From a virus: a DNA stretch of 44,820 nt. Below are positions 1-8,913 of the stretch, piece after piece (position 1 is the stretch's first letter; each line of letters starts with the position of its first letter). Below the pieces are notes generated by a model. That model made no database searches. It saw nothing but the letters and a program-made list of their open reading frames with translations, and had not been told where the DNA came from. The DNA lies in the IMG/VR virus record IMGVR_UViG_3300033388_000746, positions 1 to 44,820 of that record. One strand, given 5' to 3'. Both the position numbers and the translations under genes were made by a program.

Positions 1-438
1 CACTTAGCTATTGTTATACCATCAGGCAGCATGGGTTCTACACAAGATAGAGACGAATGGCGTATTTATAAAAATGGTTCTGTAGTAAATCCAAGCACTT
101 ATGTTAAGTCAGGACTTCAAACAGTTACTTTAGCATACAATGGTAATTCAAGTTTAGGAGTGTGGAGAAGAAATAGTAATGTTAACTTTTTTGATGGCGA
201 GTTAAACAATATGGCAGTATTTTCTTCAGCACTTAACGCTACTAATATATCAGCTATTTATAATTCAGGATCTCCAATAGATTTAAGTACAGATTCAGGT
301 AATTATAATCAGTCAGCTAACCTAATAGCATGGTGGAGATTTAATGAAGGAACAGGGACTTCTTACGCAGATAGTTCTACCAATTCATTTACTGGATCAG
401 GAGTCAATACACCAACTTGGAGTACCAATACTCCATAA
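1..438 (+). CDS. LamG/concanavalin-like tail protein, 5' end missing
   Basis: The reading frame is open from base 1, so the first ATG at 31 is internal and the true start lies outside the window. The visible 145 residues begin HLAIVIPSGS. They then show the pattern of a laminin-G/concanavalin-like beta-sandwich: a polar strand YKNG, then FFDGELNNMAVFSSALNATNISAIYNSG near residues 60-90, and a second unit opening with IAWWRFNEGTG. Such domains bind carbohydrate and are common in receptor-binding or tail-surface proteins of Bacteroidota phages. The neighbours (a coiled-coil protein and a long fibre) fit a tail-tip role. The domain call comes from pattern recognition and the carbohydrate-binding role is inferred. 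Length and N-terminal domains cannot be known from here. Confidence 0.7.
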   Translation, partial: HLAIVIPSGSMGSTQDRDEWRIYKNGSVVNPSTYVKSGLQTVTLAYNGNSSLGVWRRNSNVNFFDGELNNMAVFSSALNATNISAIYNSGSPIDLSTDSGNYNQSANLIAWWRFNEGTGTSYADSSTNSFTGSGVNTPTWSTNTP

Positions 439-460
439 TAACTACATAAAAAATTATTTG

Positions 461-468
461 TATCTTTG
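461..468 (+). promoter_or_regulatory. Bacteroidota-type -7 element (TATCTTTG)
   Basis: TATCTTTG matches the Bacteroidota sigma-ABfr -7 consensus TAnnTTTG and lies in the 73-bp gap between the LamG-type gene and the coiled-coil gene. The leader from here to the ATG at 512 is almost pure A/T. No convincing -33 TTTG is visible at the expected spacing, so this is a candidate promoter for the tail genes downstream. Confidence 0.45.
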
Positions 469-511
469 TTAAAATAATAACTAATTAAATATTAATTTAA
501 ATAATAATATA

Positions 512-781
512 ATGGCAAAAAAAGAAGTAAAATTAACTACAGAAGAATTAAACAAATTACAAAATCTTCAAAAAGATTATAACAATATAAAAATGCAATT
601 AGGCGATACTTTATTACAACAAAACGCACTAATGGAAAAAGTTGCAGAAATTAGAAAATCTTTTTCAGAAGAAGAAGGACCATTAATGGAAAAGTATGGA
701 AAAAATGCTACCATTAATTTAGAGACAGGTATAGTAACTGAAAACCAAGAAGAAACTCCTGATTTAAAGATAACCAAATAA
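512..781 (+). CDS. Small coiled-coil tail-associated protein
   Basis: This 89-aa protein is mostly predicted coiled coil: residues 6-60 have a heptad-like pattern (LTTEELNKLQNLQKDY and onwards). A short beta-like tail follows, containing KYGKNATINLETGIVT. The KYGxxxINLETG ending recurs in small conserved proteins next to tail-fibre genes of many marine phages. It may serve as a fibre chaperone or a small tail component, but no function is established. The start ATG follows an A/T-only leader and sits 43 bp downstream of a TAnnTTTG element. The stop is 12 bp before the fibre gene, so the two are probably cotranscribed. Confidence 0.75.
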   Translation: MAKKEVKLTTEELNKLQNLQKDYNNIKMQLGDTLLQQNALMEKVAEIRKSFSEEEGPLMEKYGKNATINLETGIVTENQEETPDLKITK

Positions 782-793
782 AAATGAAACTAT

Positions 794-3700
794 ATGGCTA
801 AAATATTCAATACTACGGTATATCCTACTATTGTTCCTGCAGCAACTGATTTATTAATAGGAACAGATGTAAGCGATAACAACAAAACCGTAACATTTAA
901 AATTAGCGATATAGTAGGAGGAGGAGGTGCAGCACAAGACTTAGCCTCTGTTCTTGGTGTAGGAAACACTGCATCTAACAATATAACACTAACAGGTACG
1001 GGAATACTGACAGCAGTTGATGTATTCCCTACTGTTATTTCTGCAGGGGTTCAAGGAGCACATGGTACAAATGGACAGTTTCTTATGTCTACGGGTACAG
1101 GTTTACAATGGAATACTCCTTCAGGAGGTACGGTAACTTGGAACGATGCTGTTAGTAATGGAAATACAGTTTCTTCACAAAATATATTTTTATCTGATGG
1201 TAGTTTTACTATTACACAACCAGGTTCAGTAGCAGCTCAATTATCGGGAGATGTAAATACAACATTAAATTGGGCGGGAATTGCTGACTTTAGAAACAAT
1301 GTTTTAATTGGTGATCCAACGGGATCGGCAGGAGGTTATAAACTACAACTGCAACAATTAACAGAATTATGGGTGGAAGATGGTGTGACGCCTGGTACTC
1401 AAAGCAAAGGTGTTGCAGGACAATTTCTTATGTCTACAGCAACTGGTGTACAATGGTCATCAGCACCTTCATTAACCTCTCCAACACTTCAAGATGTATG
1501 CACACCTACCTCATCAGGAGATAATGTATTAACAGGAGTTGGTATTAGTTTTGTAGGTACAAATGCGGGAAGCACAACTGATTTTGATGAAAATACAATT
1601 CTACAATCTACAGGAACTGTTAATATAGTAGGAAATGCTGATATAACTGTACCAACAACACAAGGTTTTTTAAATATTAATGGGGGTGCTATAGATATAA
1701 AAGGAGATTACACTGAGTTTAGATTAAAAGGTAATCCAGGTACATTAGGTCAACTTTTAGTTTCACAAGGAAGTTTACAAACTCCAATTTGGAGTACCAT
1801 ATCAGGATTAAATCAAGATTTACAAAGTGTTTTAGATAGTGGTAACACAGCTAATGGTGCAAACGCTAATATTACTTTAACTGGTAATGGAGACTTAACA
1901 GTAGCTTCAACTGAGGGTATATTAACACTAAATGCAGGAGCTTTATATTTAACAGGAAGTTATACTCCAATATATTTAGGTGCTACACCAGGTTCAGCTG
2001 GTCAAGTGTTAACATCAGCGGGACCATTTTTAACACCAACATGGACAACTGTTAGTGGAAGCGGAACAGTTGATAGTGTAACAGGAATTAATTCAAATTA
2101 CATAGCAACAACAACAGGAGGAACAGCAGCTGACCCTACAATACTTGCATCTTTAAGTCTTACGGGAACTTCAACAGCGATAGGAACAGGAGTTGCTATT
2201 GGTTCAGATATATCTGTAAATGGTACAAATTATACACCAACAAACAATGTTGTATGTGGTACAGTTACAGGTTCAGGTTCAGGATTTACAATAAACGTAT
2301 TAAGCACTTCACTTCAAAATACTACAGACTATGAGATGGTATCGGGAGGTTCGGGATATGCTAATGGTGATACAGTAGAAGTGCCTGGTTCATCAGGAGG
2401 TGTAACAGCTATAATACAAATTTTTAATGTTGCATCCGATAGATATTATGACGATAGAGGTAAATTTTCATTACCTCAAGGAGCTGATTGGGATTTAGCT
2501 TTTACAAATGCTGCTACAGGTATACCTGTTACAGTCTCAATAGCATCTGGGCAAGGAGGTTCCGGATACTCTGACCCAACTACTACAGGAGTAGCTGTAG
2601 GTTCAAATGGTTTGGTTGTAACTTTAAATACATCAGGTGGAGTAGCACAAACAGCTACAATTACTACTCCAGGAACAAACTATTCAGCAGGTACGTCATT
2701 CTCAGGTTTATCAGGAGGTACGGGTTCAGGAACTACTGTAGTAGTAGATACTGTAAAAGGAGATAGCACATTAAGAAATTCAGATGGAACACGAAGTAGT
2801 GAAGTAACATTTAAACAAGGAACTAATATAGAATTTGTAAGAAGTATAAACAGTGGTGAGGTTACAATAAATTCAAGTTCAGGAGGAGGTTCAGTTACTT
2901 CAGTAGGTGCAACAAGCACCAACTCTACTCTTTTAATAGGAGGGAGTCCAATTACAACATCAGGTACTTTAGATATAGAACTTCCAGCTACAAGTGTTAC
3001 TGCAGGTTCATATACAGCAACTAATCTTACAGTTGATGCATATGGTAGAATTACAGCAGCTGCAAATGGTAGTGCTGGTTCAAACACAACATATGATTTA
3101 ACATCTTCTCAAACTGGTCCTGTAACATTAATGACAAACCCATCAGGAGGAACAGGTTATATAGCGGGATCAACACTTCCTACATCAGTTGTTACAGGTG
3201 GAGGTGATGGGAATTTAACTGTATTAGTTGGAACAGTTACAACTGGTGGTGTTATTGGAACTAATCAAATTACAGTTGTTGCTGCAGGAACGGGATATTC
3301 ACCTGGAGACACATTTACTGTAAATGGTCCAGGTAATGATGTTACTGGTGTGGTTAGTGAAGTTTCAGCTGCTTCAGCTAAAGTTAATTTAATACCATCA
3401 ACAGGAACAACAGACTCTGTTATACTAAAAGAAGGGTCAAATATTGTATTAAAAGATAACGGTGCTAATCAAATAGAAATTTCAGCATTAGGTACTTTTT
3501 CATTTGATATAGGAACAGTACCATCAACACAAGTTGGATTAATAGATGCAACAAATAACGCATTAACTTTTAAAGAAAAAGAAGTAACCATTGGTTCATC
3601 AGCAAATTTAAAATATATATCTCTATCAATTGCTCCATCATCAAATCAACTTTCTGTTGGGTTAAATGCTGATACTTCAGCATTAGATGATAATACTAAA

Positions 3701-5473
3701 GTAACACACTTTTTAAGAGCTGATAATACTTGGGGAATACCAGCATCAACAACGGGTATATCTTCATTAAATACTTTAACAGGTAATGTAGTATTAAATG
3801 AAAGTGGAGATACAGTTGTTGGGTTAAAAGCTGCAGCTACTATTGCTGTAGTTGGTGGTCAATTAGGAACGGGTTATGTAGCTGGTCAATACTATCCTAC
3901 TACAAAATTAGTTGCAGCTGATTCAAACGCTCAAGGTATAGTCGTTAAAGTTACTTCAGTTGACGGAGTTGGTGGTGTGACAGGTGTTGATTTATATTCT
4001 GCAGGAAGAAATTGGACTGCAACAGATACCTTTACTATTGATTTTGGAACAACACTATGTAGATGTCAAGTGGTTAGTGTAGTAGCTACTACATCTATAG
4101 GAATTAATTCTTGGAGAGGTTTATCAGGAATAGCTTCAAGTACCCAATCAGGTGTAAAAACAAGTAATCTTCCTCGTTTTGAGTCTGATTTGATTGCATA
4201 CAGTAGTAGTCTTTCAGAAATTGACGGAGATGGGACAGGTTCTTTTACAGAAACAGGTTTAAGATTTGGAAACTTTAATGCTGTTCCAAGAAACGGTCAT
4301 CAAATTTATGTTCAAGGAGATATTGGTTCTGTTACTACTAAAAACTTTCCTAATATAAGATTAGGTTACGCACAGTCAGGGTTTGGTACAGGAGCACAAA
4401 ACAACATAGCAATTGGTCATTCAGGTTTACAAGGTATAACTACAGGTGATGATAATATAGCTATTGGAGCCAGAGTACTACAAGATTTACAAACGGGTTC
4501 AAATAACATAGCAATAGGAGATAACACATATGGAAATGGTATAAGTGCGAATCGTGTTGTTGATAACAGTATAGCTATTGGTAACACAGCTGCTGCAAAT
4601 GCTTACGGATCAATGGATATTTCTATGGGATACTTAGCAGGTTCTAATATGATTAACAACACTGCTGATCCTACTTCTTCAGTCCAAATGAATAGAATAG
4701 CTATTGGGTATCAAGCAATGACGGGACAAAACACATCTAATGATACAAGAATAAGATACAATAATGGTGATATTGCGATTGGTGCTGCAGCTGCTGCATA
4801 TCAAAAAACTACAAATACCAATTCTTCTGGAAATGGTATTTATATAGGTACAACAGCAGGACAGGGTGTTGTAAACACTACAGCATTTAGGTCAGTATAT
4901 GACAGTGGAGAACACGTTGTTGTTGGTTCGTCTGCAATGCAATATGGTGCAGGAGGAAGAAAAGGGTATATAGCAATTGGTCATGGAGCTTCTATAGGTA
5001 GTTCATCAGCTAATATAGATACATACAACACATCAACATTTGGTATTGCATTAGGATATGAAGCAGAAGGAACAACGACTCAAACAGTAGGTATAACAAG
5101 ATCAGGTGTAGGTAATATAGCAATAGGATATCAAGCAAGTGGGGTATCAGGAGGTGTAGTACAAGGTAATACAATAGCAATAGGTACAAGTGCTATGGCT
5201 GAGGGACAAGAATCTATAGCAATAGGACGATTATCAGTAGCAGGAGATAATGGAAAGATTGGAGGTATTGCAATAGGATTACAAGCTTCTGCACAATTTA
5301 ACTATTCAATAGCATTAGGAAGAGGAGCAACAGCAACAGACGCAAATCAATTTGTTGTAGGATCATCTTCTTATAATGTAGGAACTGTAAATTCTGGTAC
5401 TATTACTCCAGACCACACATGGACTGTAATTATAAATGGAGTTACTTATAAAATTCCAATGGTAGAAGTATAA
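794..5473 (+). CDS. Long tail fibre with YadA-like head repeats
   Basis: This 1559-aa protein is rich in Gly, Ser and Thr, has almost no cysteine, and reads as a trimeric beta-fibre. Residues 1-100 are an N-terminal attachment-like segment. Residues about 90-430 contain repeated units of the form GQFLMSTGTGxxW followed by strand-rich sequence. Residues about 500-1120 contain several GGV...GxGYxxGD beta modules. Residues about 1200-1530 hold more than a dozen YadA/Hep_Hag-type repeats (NIAIG, SIAIG, IALG), the fold of trimeric autotransporter adhesin heads. The protein ends in WTVIINGVTYKIPMVEV. It most likely reads the host surface. A five-codon mini-frame begins at 784 but stops at once, so ATG 794 is the start. 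Confidence 0.85.
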   Translation: MAKIFNTTVYPTIVPAATDLLIGTDVSDNNKTVTFKISDIVGGGGAAQDLASVLGVGNTASNNITLTGTGILTAVDVFPTVISAGVQGAHGTNGQFLMSTGTGLQWNTPSGGTVTWNDAVSNGNTVSSQNIFLSDGSFTITQPGSVAAQLSGDVNTTLNWAGIADFRNNVLIGDPTGSAGGYKLQLQQLTELWVEDGVTPGTQSKGVAGQFLMSTATGVQWSSAPSLTSPTLQDVCTPTSSGDNVLTGVGISFVGTNAGSTTDFDENTILQSTGTVNIVGNADITVPTTQGFLNINGGAIDIKGDYTEFRLKGNPGTLGQLLVSQGSLQTPIWSTISGLNQDLQSVLDSGNTANGANANITLTGNGDLTVASTEGILTLNAGALYLTGSYTPIYLGATPGSAGQVLTSAGPFLTPTWTTVSGSGTVDSVTGINSNYIATTTGGTAADPTILASLSLTGTSTAIGTGVAIGSDISVNGTNYTPTNNVVCGTVTGSGSGFTINVLSTSLQNTTDYEMVSGGSGYANGDTVEVPGSSGGVTAIIQIFNVASDRYYDDRGKFSLPQGADWDLAFTNAATGIPVTVSIASGQGGSGYSDPTTTGVAVGSNGLVVTLNTSGGVAQTATITTPGTNYSAGTSFSGLSGGTGSGTTVVVDTVKGDSTLRNSDGTRSSEVTFKQGTNIEFVRSINSGEVTINSSSGGGSVTSVGATSTNSTLLIGGSPITTSGTLDIELPATSVTAGSYTATNLTVDAYGRITAAANGSAGSNTTYDLTSSQTGPVTLMTNPSGGTGYIAGSTLPTSVVTGGGDGNLTVLVGTVTTGGVIGTNQITVVAAGTGYSPGDTFTVNGPGNDVTGVVSEVSAASAKVNLIPSTGTTDSVILKEGSNIVLKDNGANQIEISALGTFSFDIGTVPSTQVGLIDATNNALTFKEKEVTIGSSANLKYISLSIAPSSNQLSVGLNADTSALDDNTKVTHFLRADNTWGIPASTTGISSLNTLTGNVVLNESGDTVVGLKAAATIAVVGGQLGTGYVAGQYYPTTKLVAADSNAQGIVVKVTSVDGVGGVTGVDLYSAGRNWTATDTFTIDFGTTLCRCQVVSVVATTSIGINSWRGLSGIASSTQSGVKTSNLPRFESDLIAYSSSLSEIDGDGTGSFTETGLRFGNFNAVPRNGHQIYVQGDIGSVTTKNFPNIRLGYAQSGFGTGAQNNIAIGHSGLQGITTGDDNIAIGARVLQDLQTGSNNIAIGDNTYGNGISANRVVDNSIAIGNTAAANAYGSMDISMGYLAGSNMINNTADPTSSVQMNRIAIGYQAMTGQNTSNDTRIRYNNGDIAIGAAAAAYQKTTNTNSSGNGIYIGTTAGQGVVNTTAFRSVYDSGEHVVVGSSAMQYGAGGRKGYIAIGHGASIGSSSANIDTYNTSTFGIALGYEAEGTTTQTVGITRSGVGNIAIGYQASGVSGGVVQGNTIAIGTSAMAEGQESIAIGRLSVAGDNGKIGGIAIGLQASAQFNYSIALGRGATATDANQFVVGSSSYNVGTVNSGTITPDHTWTVIINGVTYKIPMVEV

Positions 5474-5483
5474 ATTAAATTAA

Positions 5484-5618
5484 ATGAGAGTAGAATTAAA
5501 TGAAGAATCTATTAAAAATATCAATCGCTTATTACAATCACTACCTATTAGCACATTAGCTATAGTAGAAGAAATAACCGTTGAGATAAATAAAGGTTTA
5601 GTAGACGAAAAAAAATAA
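5484..5618 (+). CDS. Small 44-aa hypothetical protein
   Basis: This frame runs from ATG 5484 to TAA 5616-5618 and encodes MRVELNEESIKNINRLLQSL followed by an acidic helix ending in DEKK. It follows the fibre by 10 bp and begins directly behind a TAAATTAAATTAA leader, the same leader seen before other real genes in this window. It ends 6 bp before the next gene, so it fills an otherwise empty 150-bp gap. The predicted fold is two amphipathic helices. No family was recognised. The function is unknown; it may be a small assembly factor for the fibre or tail. Confidence 0.6.
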   Translation: MRVELNEESIKNINRLLQSLPISTLAIVEEITVEINKGLVDEKK

Positions 5619-5624
5619 AATTAA

Positions 5625-5849
5625 ATGGATATTAGAAAGATTTCCGTTGGTTCTGATTATAAATCAGGTTCAATGCACTATATAATAAATCAACCTGTTC
5701 TGGGTGGTGAATATAAAATACACTTAATACAAGCAAGCGAAGAAACTCAGTCTTATAAACTTTGGGTAGAAAAAAACCAAGAAATATTTATATGGAAAGA
5801 ATTTCTTTATACGTTGCCTATTACATTAGAATATAATATAAACTTTTAA
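5625..5849 (+). CDS. Small hypothetical protein (74 aa)
   Basis: This short, strand-rich protein begins MDIRKISVGSDYKSGSMHYI. It contains VLGGEYKIHLI and a lysine/tryptophan-rich segment YKLWVEKNQEIFIWKEF. There is no signal peptide or membrane segment. Its stop overlaps the next ATG by one base (TAATG), which implies translational coupling to the GroES-like gene. It resembles nothing I can name. The position between fibre and terminase, in the same polycistron as the GroES-like protein, suggests an accessory role in virion assembly. Confidence 0.6.
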   Translation: MDIRKISVGSDYKSGSMHYIINQPVLGGEYKIHLIQASEETQSYKLWVEKNQEIFIWKEFLYTLPITLEYNINF

Positions 5850-6421
5850 TGAGAGCTTTATATTCGTTTATCGTAAAGCCTTACAATAACCGAAGATATG
5901 ATAATATAAAATCTATTGGAGGTTTAGAGTTTGTAACAAGTGTTTCTGAAGAAGACTTTACTGTATCTAATCGTTATGCTGAAGTTTTATCTTTACCACT
6001 TCATTATAAAGGTGATGTAAAAGTTGGAGATACACTATTAGTTCATCATAATGTGTTTAAGTTTTATAATGATATGTATGGTAAAACAAAAAGTGGTAAA
6101 AGTTTTTTTAAAGAAAATATGTTTTTTATTGAAGAAGATCAGTTTTTTTTATACAAACAAAACGGTAAATGGAAAGCACATGGTAAATATTGTTTTGTAA
6201 AACCTGTAAAGAAAAAAGAAACTTTTTTAGATAAACACACAAAATACGAACCGTTGATAGGTGTTATTAAATATATTAACGACCAACTCTTGGAGTTAGG
6301 TGTAAAAGAAGGTGACGAAGTAATTTTTGAACCTGAAAGCGAATATGAGTTTACCGTAGAAGATGAAATATTATACAGAATGTTTACTAATAATATAACA
6401 GTAATATTAAATGACAAATAA
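5849..6421 (+). CDS. Putative GroES-like co-chaperonin (tandem beta-barrel)
   Basis: This 190-aa protein looks like two GroES-type beta barrels in tandem. Near residues 60-75 it has VKVGDTLLVHHNVFKFYNDM. The C-terminal half has GVKEGDEVIFEPESEYEF followed by EDEILYRMFTNNITVIL. This matches the GroES pattern in which a GD-V-F turn precedes a strand carrying an acidic residue, an aromatic residue and a final beta-hairpin. Phage GroES analogues such as T4 gp31 help the host GroEL fold the capsid protein, and a role in head or fibre folding would suit the position just upstream of the terminase and head genes. The family call is from memory of similar phage proteins and is moderate. Its ATG overlaps the preceding stop (TAATG), and its own stop overlaps the next ATG. 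Confidence 0.5.
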   Translation: MRALYSFIVKPYNNRRYDNIKSIGGLEFVTSVSEEDFTVSNRYAEVLSLPLHYKGDVKVGDTLLVHHNVFKFYNDMYGKTKSGKSFFKENMFFIEEDQFFLYKQNGKWKAHGKYCFVKPVKKKETFLDKHTKYEPLIGVIKYINDQLLELGVKEGDEVIFEPESEYEFTVEDEILYRMFTNNITVILNDK

Positions 6422-6689
6422 AGAATTAAAACTACAAATTATTGAAGCAGGAGAAAAGGCTGTAAAACAATTAGTAAAAGTAGCTAAAGAAGATATTATT
6501 AAATATGATGCAGAAGATGAATTAGCAGCTGACAGATTAAAAAATGCTGCAGCTACAAAAAAACTATGTATAATGGATGCTTTTGAGATTATAAAAAAAA
6601 TAGAAGAAGAAAGAGATTTATTAGAAGGAAATATATCGGACAGTAAAAACAATACATTAAAAGGATTTGCAGAGTCAAGATCAAAATAG
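6411..6689 (+). CDS. Small helical protein upstream of TerL, possible terminase small subunit
   Basis: This 92-aa protein is almost entirely helical, with alternating charged and hydrophobic residues: EAGEKAVKQLVKVAKEDI, then DRLKNAAATKKLCIMDAF and EIIKKIEEERDLLEG. It starts 11 bp inside the end of the GroES-like gene and ends inside the largest possible TerL frame. The position directly before TerL is where a terminase small subunit is usually found, and small size and a helical oligomerisation core fit. No clear helix-turn-helix was seen, so TerS is an inference from context. Confidence 0.5.
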   Translation: MTNKELKLQIIEAGEKAVKQLVKVAKEDIIKYDAEDELAADRLKNAAATKKLCIMDAFEIIKKIEEERDLLEGNISDSKNNTLKGFAESRSK

Positions 6690-8913
6690 AATATATAAAG
6701 TTTTAAAAAACTATATTCCAAATAGTGTTATGGCAAATAAAAATAAAGCTAAAACATGGAAATACGGATATAATGAAAAATATAAATTAGTAATTATATC
6801 CAAAGATGGAACTTTAGGAGATATTTATGAAATCAGTAATGTAATAATAGGCCTTCCTAAAACACCTAAAACTTTTGATAATCAAAAAGAAAAAAAAGAA
6901 AATCAAGTTTGGTCACCTACAGTGCAACCAAAAGTGTTAAAAAGAATACAATCTATATTTCAATGGAATGAAATGCCTTCTAATTTTAAAAATTCTTGGG
7001 TAGATTATATAGAAAAAGAATTTGATAAAAGAGAAGAAGGTTATTGGTTTTTAAATAATGGCATACCAACTTATATTACAGGTACACATTATATGTATTT
7101 ACAATGGACAAAAATTGACGTAGGACATCCTGATTTTAGAGAAGCTAATAGAATATTTTATATTTTTTGGGAAGCTTGTAAGGCTGACAGTCGTAGCTTT
7201 GGTATGTGTTATTTAAAAATAAGACGTTCTGGATTTTCATTTATGAGTTCATCAGAAGGTGTAAATCAAGCAACGATAACAAGAGATGCACGTATAGGTA
7301 TTTTATCAAAAACAGGAGCTGATGCAAAAAAAATGTTTACTGATAAAGTAGTTCCAATATCAAACAATTATCCATTCTTTTTTAAACCTATACAAGACGG
7401 TATGGATAAACCAAAAACAGAATTAGCTTATCGTGTTCCTGCATCTAAGATTACTAAAAAAAATATGTATATAACTGATAATGAAGATTTAGACGGGTTA
7501 GATACAACTATAGATTGGAAAAACACATCAGACAACTCTTATGATGGTGAAAAATTACAATACTTATTACATGATGAAAGTGGTAAATGGGAACGTCCCG
7601 AAAACATTTTAAATAATTGGAGAGTTACAAAGACTTGTTTACGATTAGGAAGTAAAATTATAGGAAAGTGTATGATGGGGTCAACCTCTAATGCATTAGA
7701 TAAAGGAGGAGGTAATTTTAAAAAATTATTTGAAGATTCTAATGCAGCAAAGAGAAATCAAAACGGACAAACAAAATCAGGATTGTACAATTTATTTATA
7801 CCTATGGAATGGAATTTTGAAGGGTATATTGATAAGTATGGTATGCCTGTTTTATTTACACCAGAAAAAACGGTAATAGGAATGGATGGTGAAGATATAA
7901 ATACAGGTGCAATAAATTATTGGAAGAATGAAGTAGAATCATTATCTTCTGACCCCGATGCTTTAAATGAATTTTACAGACAATTTCCAAGAACAGAGTC
8001 TCATGCTTTTAGAGATGAAAGCAAACAATCATTATTTAATTTAACTAAAATATATCAGCAAATAGATTATAATGATTCTTTAATATTAGGTCAACACACA
8101 ACAAGGGGTTCGTTTCAATGGGAGAATGGAGTAAAAGATAGCAAAGTAATATTTAGTCCAAATAAAAGTGGTAGATTTTTAGTATCTTGGACACCAGCAA
8201 AACATTTGCAAAATAAAGTTTTTTTAAAACAAGGAATTAAATATCCTGGTAATGATCATATTGGTTCTTTTGGATGTGATAGTTATGACATATCAGGAGT
8301 TGTAGTGGGTAAGGGTTCTAACGGTGCTTTACATGGAATGTGTAAATTTAACATGGATGACGCACCGTCTAATGAATTTTTTTTAGAATATATAGCTCGG
8401 CCACAAACAGCAGAAATATTTTTTGAAGAAGTTTTAATGGCTTGCGTATTTTACGGTATGCCAATTTTATGTGAAAATAATAAACCAAGATTATTGTATC
8501 ATTTTAAAAATAGAGGTTATAGAGGTTTTTGTATGAATAGACCAGACAAAAGGTATAATAAACTTTCAAAAACAGAACGAGAGTTAGGTGGTATACCTAA
8601 TTCATCTGAAGACGTAAAGCAATCACACGCTGCAGCAATAGAATCTTATATAGAAAAACATATAGGGTTAGATTTAGATGGTACTTTTAGAGATACAGAT
8701 GTAATGGGAACTATGCCATTTCAACGTACTTTAGAAGATTGGGCAAAGTTTGATATAACAAATAGAACAAGATTTGATGCTGCAATTAGTTCGGGGTTAG
8801 CTATAATGGCAAATCAAAAGCACCTGTACACACCTACTAAACAAAAATCAAAAATAAGTGTTAACTTTGCAAGATATGATAATAAGAGTTCCATTAGTCA
8901 ATTAATAAGATAA
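6667..8913 (+). CDS. terL: Terminase large subunit (TerL)
   Basis: This is the packaging motor, with an N-terminal ATPase that drives DNA into the prohead and a C-terminal RNase H-like nuclease that cuts concatemers. A Walker A-like RRSGFSF lies near residues 186-192 and a Walker B-like YLLHDES near 298-304. The nuclease domain begins with FGCDSYDISG near residue 535, which supplies the first metal-binding aspartates. The next gene is the portal, whose ATG follows immediately after the stop. At 748 aa it is long for a TerL. The start is uncertain: the 6667 start is TTG and overlaps the previous gene by 23 bp, whereas ATG 6730 gives 727 aa and no overlap. The Walker A loop lacks the standard GKS, as in other divergent phage terminases. 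Confidence 0.85.
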   Translation: MQSQDQNRIYKVLKNYIPNSVMANKNKAKTWKYGYNEKYKLVIISKDGTLGDIYEISNVIIGLPKTPKTFDNQKEKKENQVWSPTVQPKVLKRIQSIFQWNEMPSNFKNSWVDYIEKEFDKREEGYWFLNNGIPTYITGTHYMYLQWTKIDVGHPDFREANRIFYIFWEACKADSRSFGMCYLKIRRSGFSFMSSSEGVNQATITRDARIGILSKTGADAKKMFTDKVVPISNNYPFFFKPIQDGMDKPKTELAYRVPASKITKKNMYITDNEDLDGLDTTIDWKNTSDNSYDGEKLQYLLHDESGKWERPENILNNWRVTKTCLRLGSKIIGKCMMGSTSNALDKGGGNFKKLFEDSNAAKRNQNGQTKSGLYNLFIPMEWNFEGYIDKYGMPVLFTPEKTVIGMDGEDINTGAINYWKNEVESLSSDPDALNEFYRQFPRTESHAFRDESKQSLFNLTKIYQQIDYNDSLILGQHTTRGSFQWENGVKDSKVIFSPNKSGRFLVSWTPAKHLQNKVFLKQGIKYPGNDHIGSFGCDSYDISGVVVGKGSNGALHGMCKFNMDDAPSNEFFLEYIARPQTAEIFFEEVLMACVFYGMPILCENNKPRLLYHFKNRGYRGFCMNRPDKRYNKLSKTERELGGIPNSSEDVKQSHAAAIESYIEKHIGLDLDGTFRDTDVMGTMPFQRTLEDWAKFDITNRTRFDAAISSGLAIMANQKHLYTPTKQKSKISVNFARYDNKSSISQLIR

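Noticed and set aside
2680-3087. Long minus-strand frame opposite the fibre gene
   Set aside because: The frame exists because of the repetitive codon use of the fibre; its Pro/Val-rich composition is the mirror of Gly/Thr-rich coding sequence.
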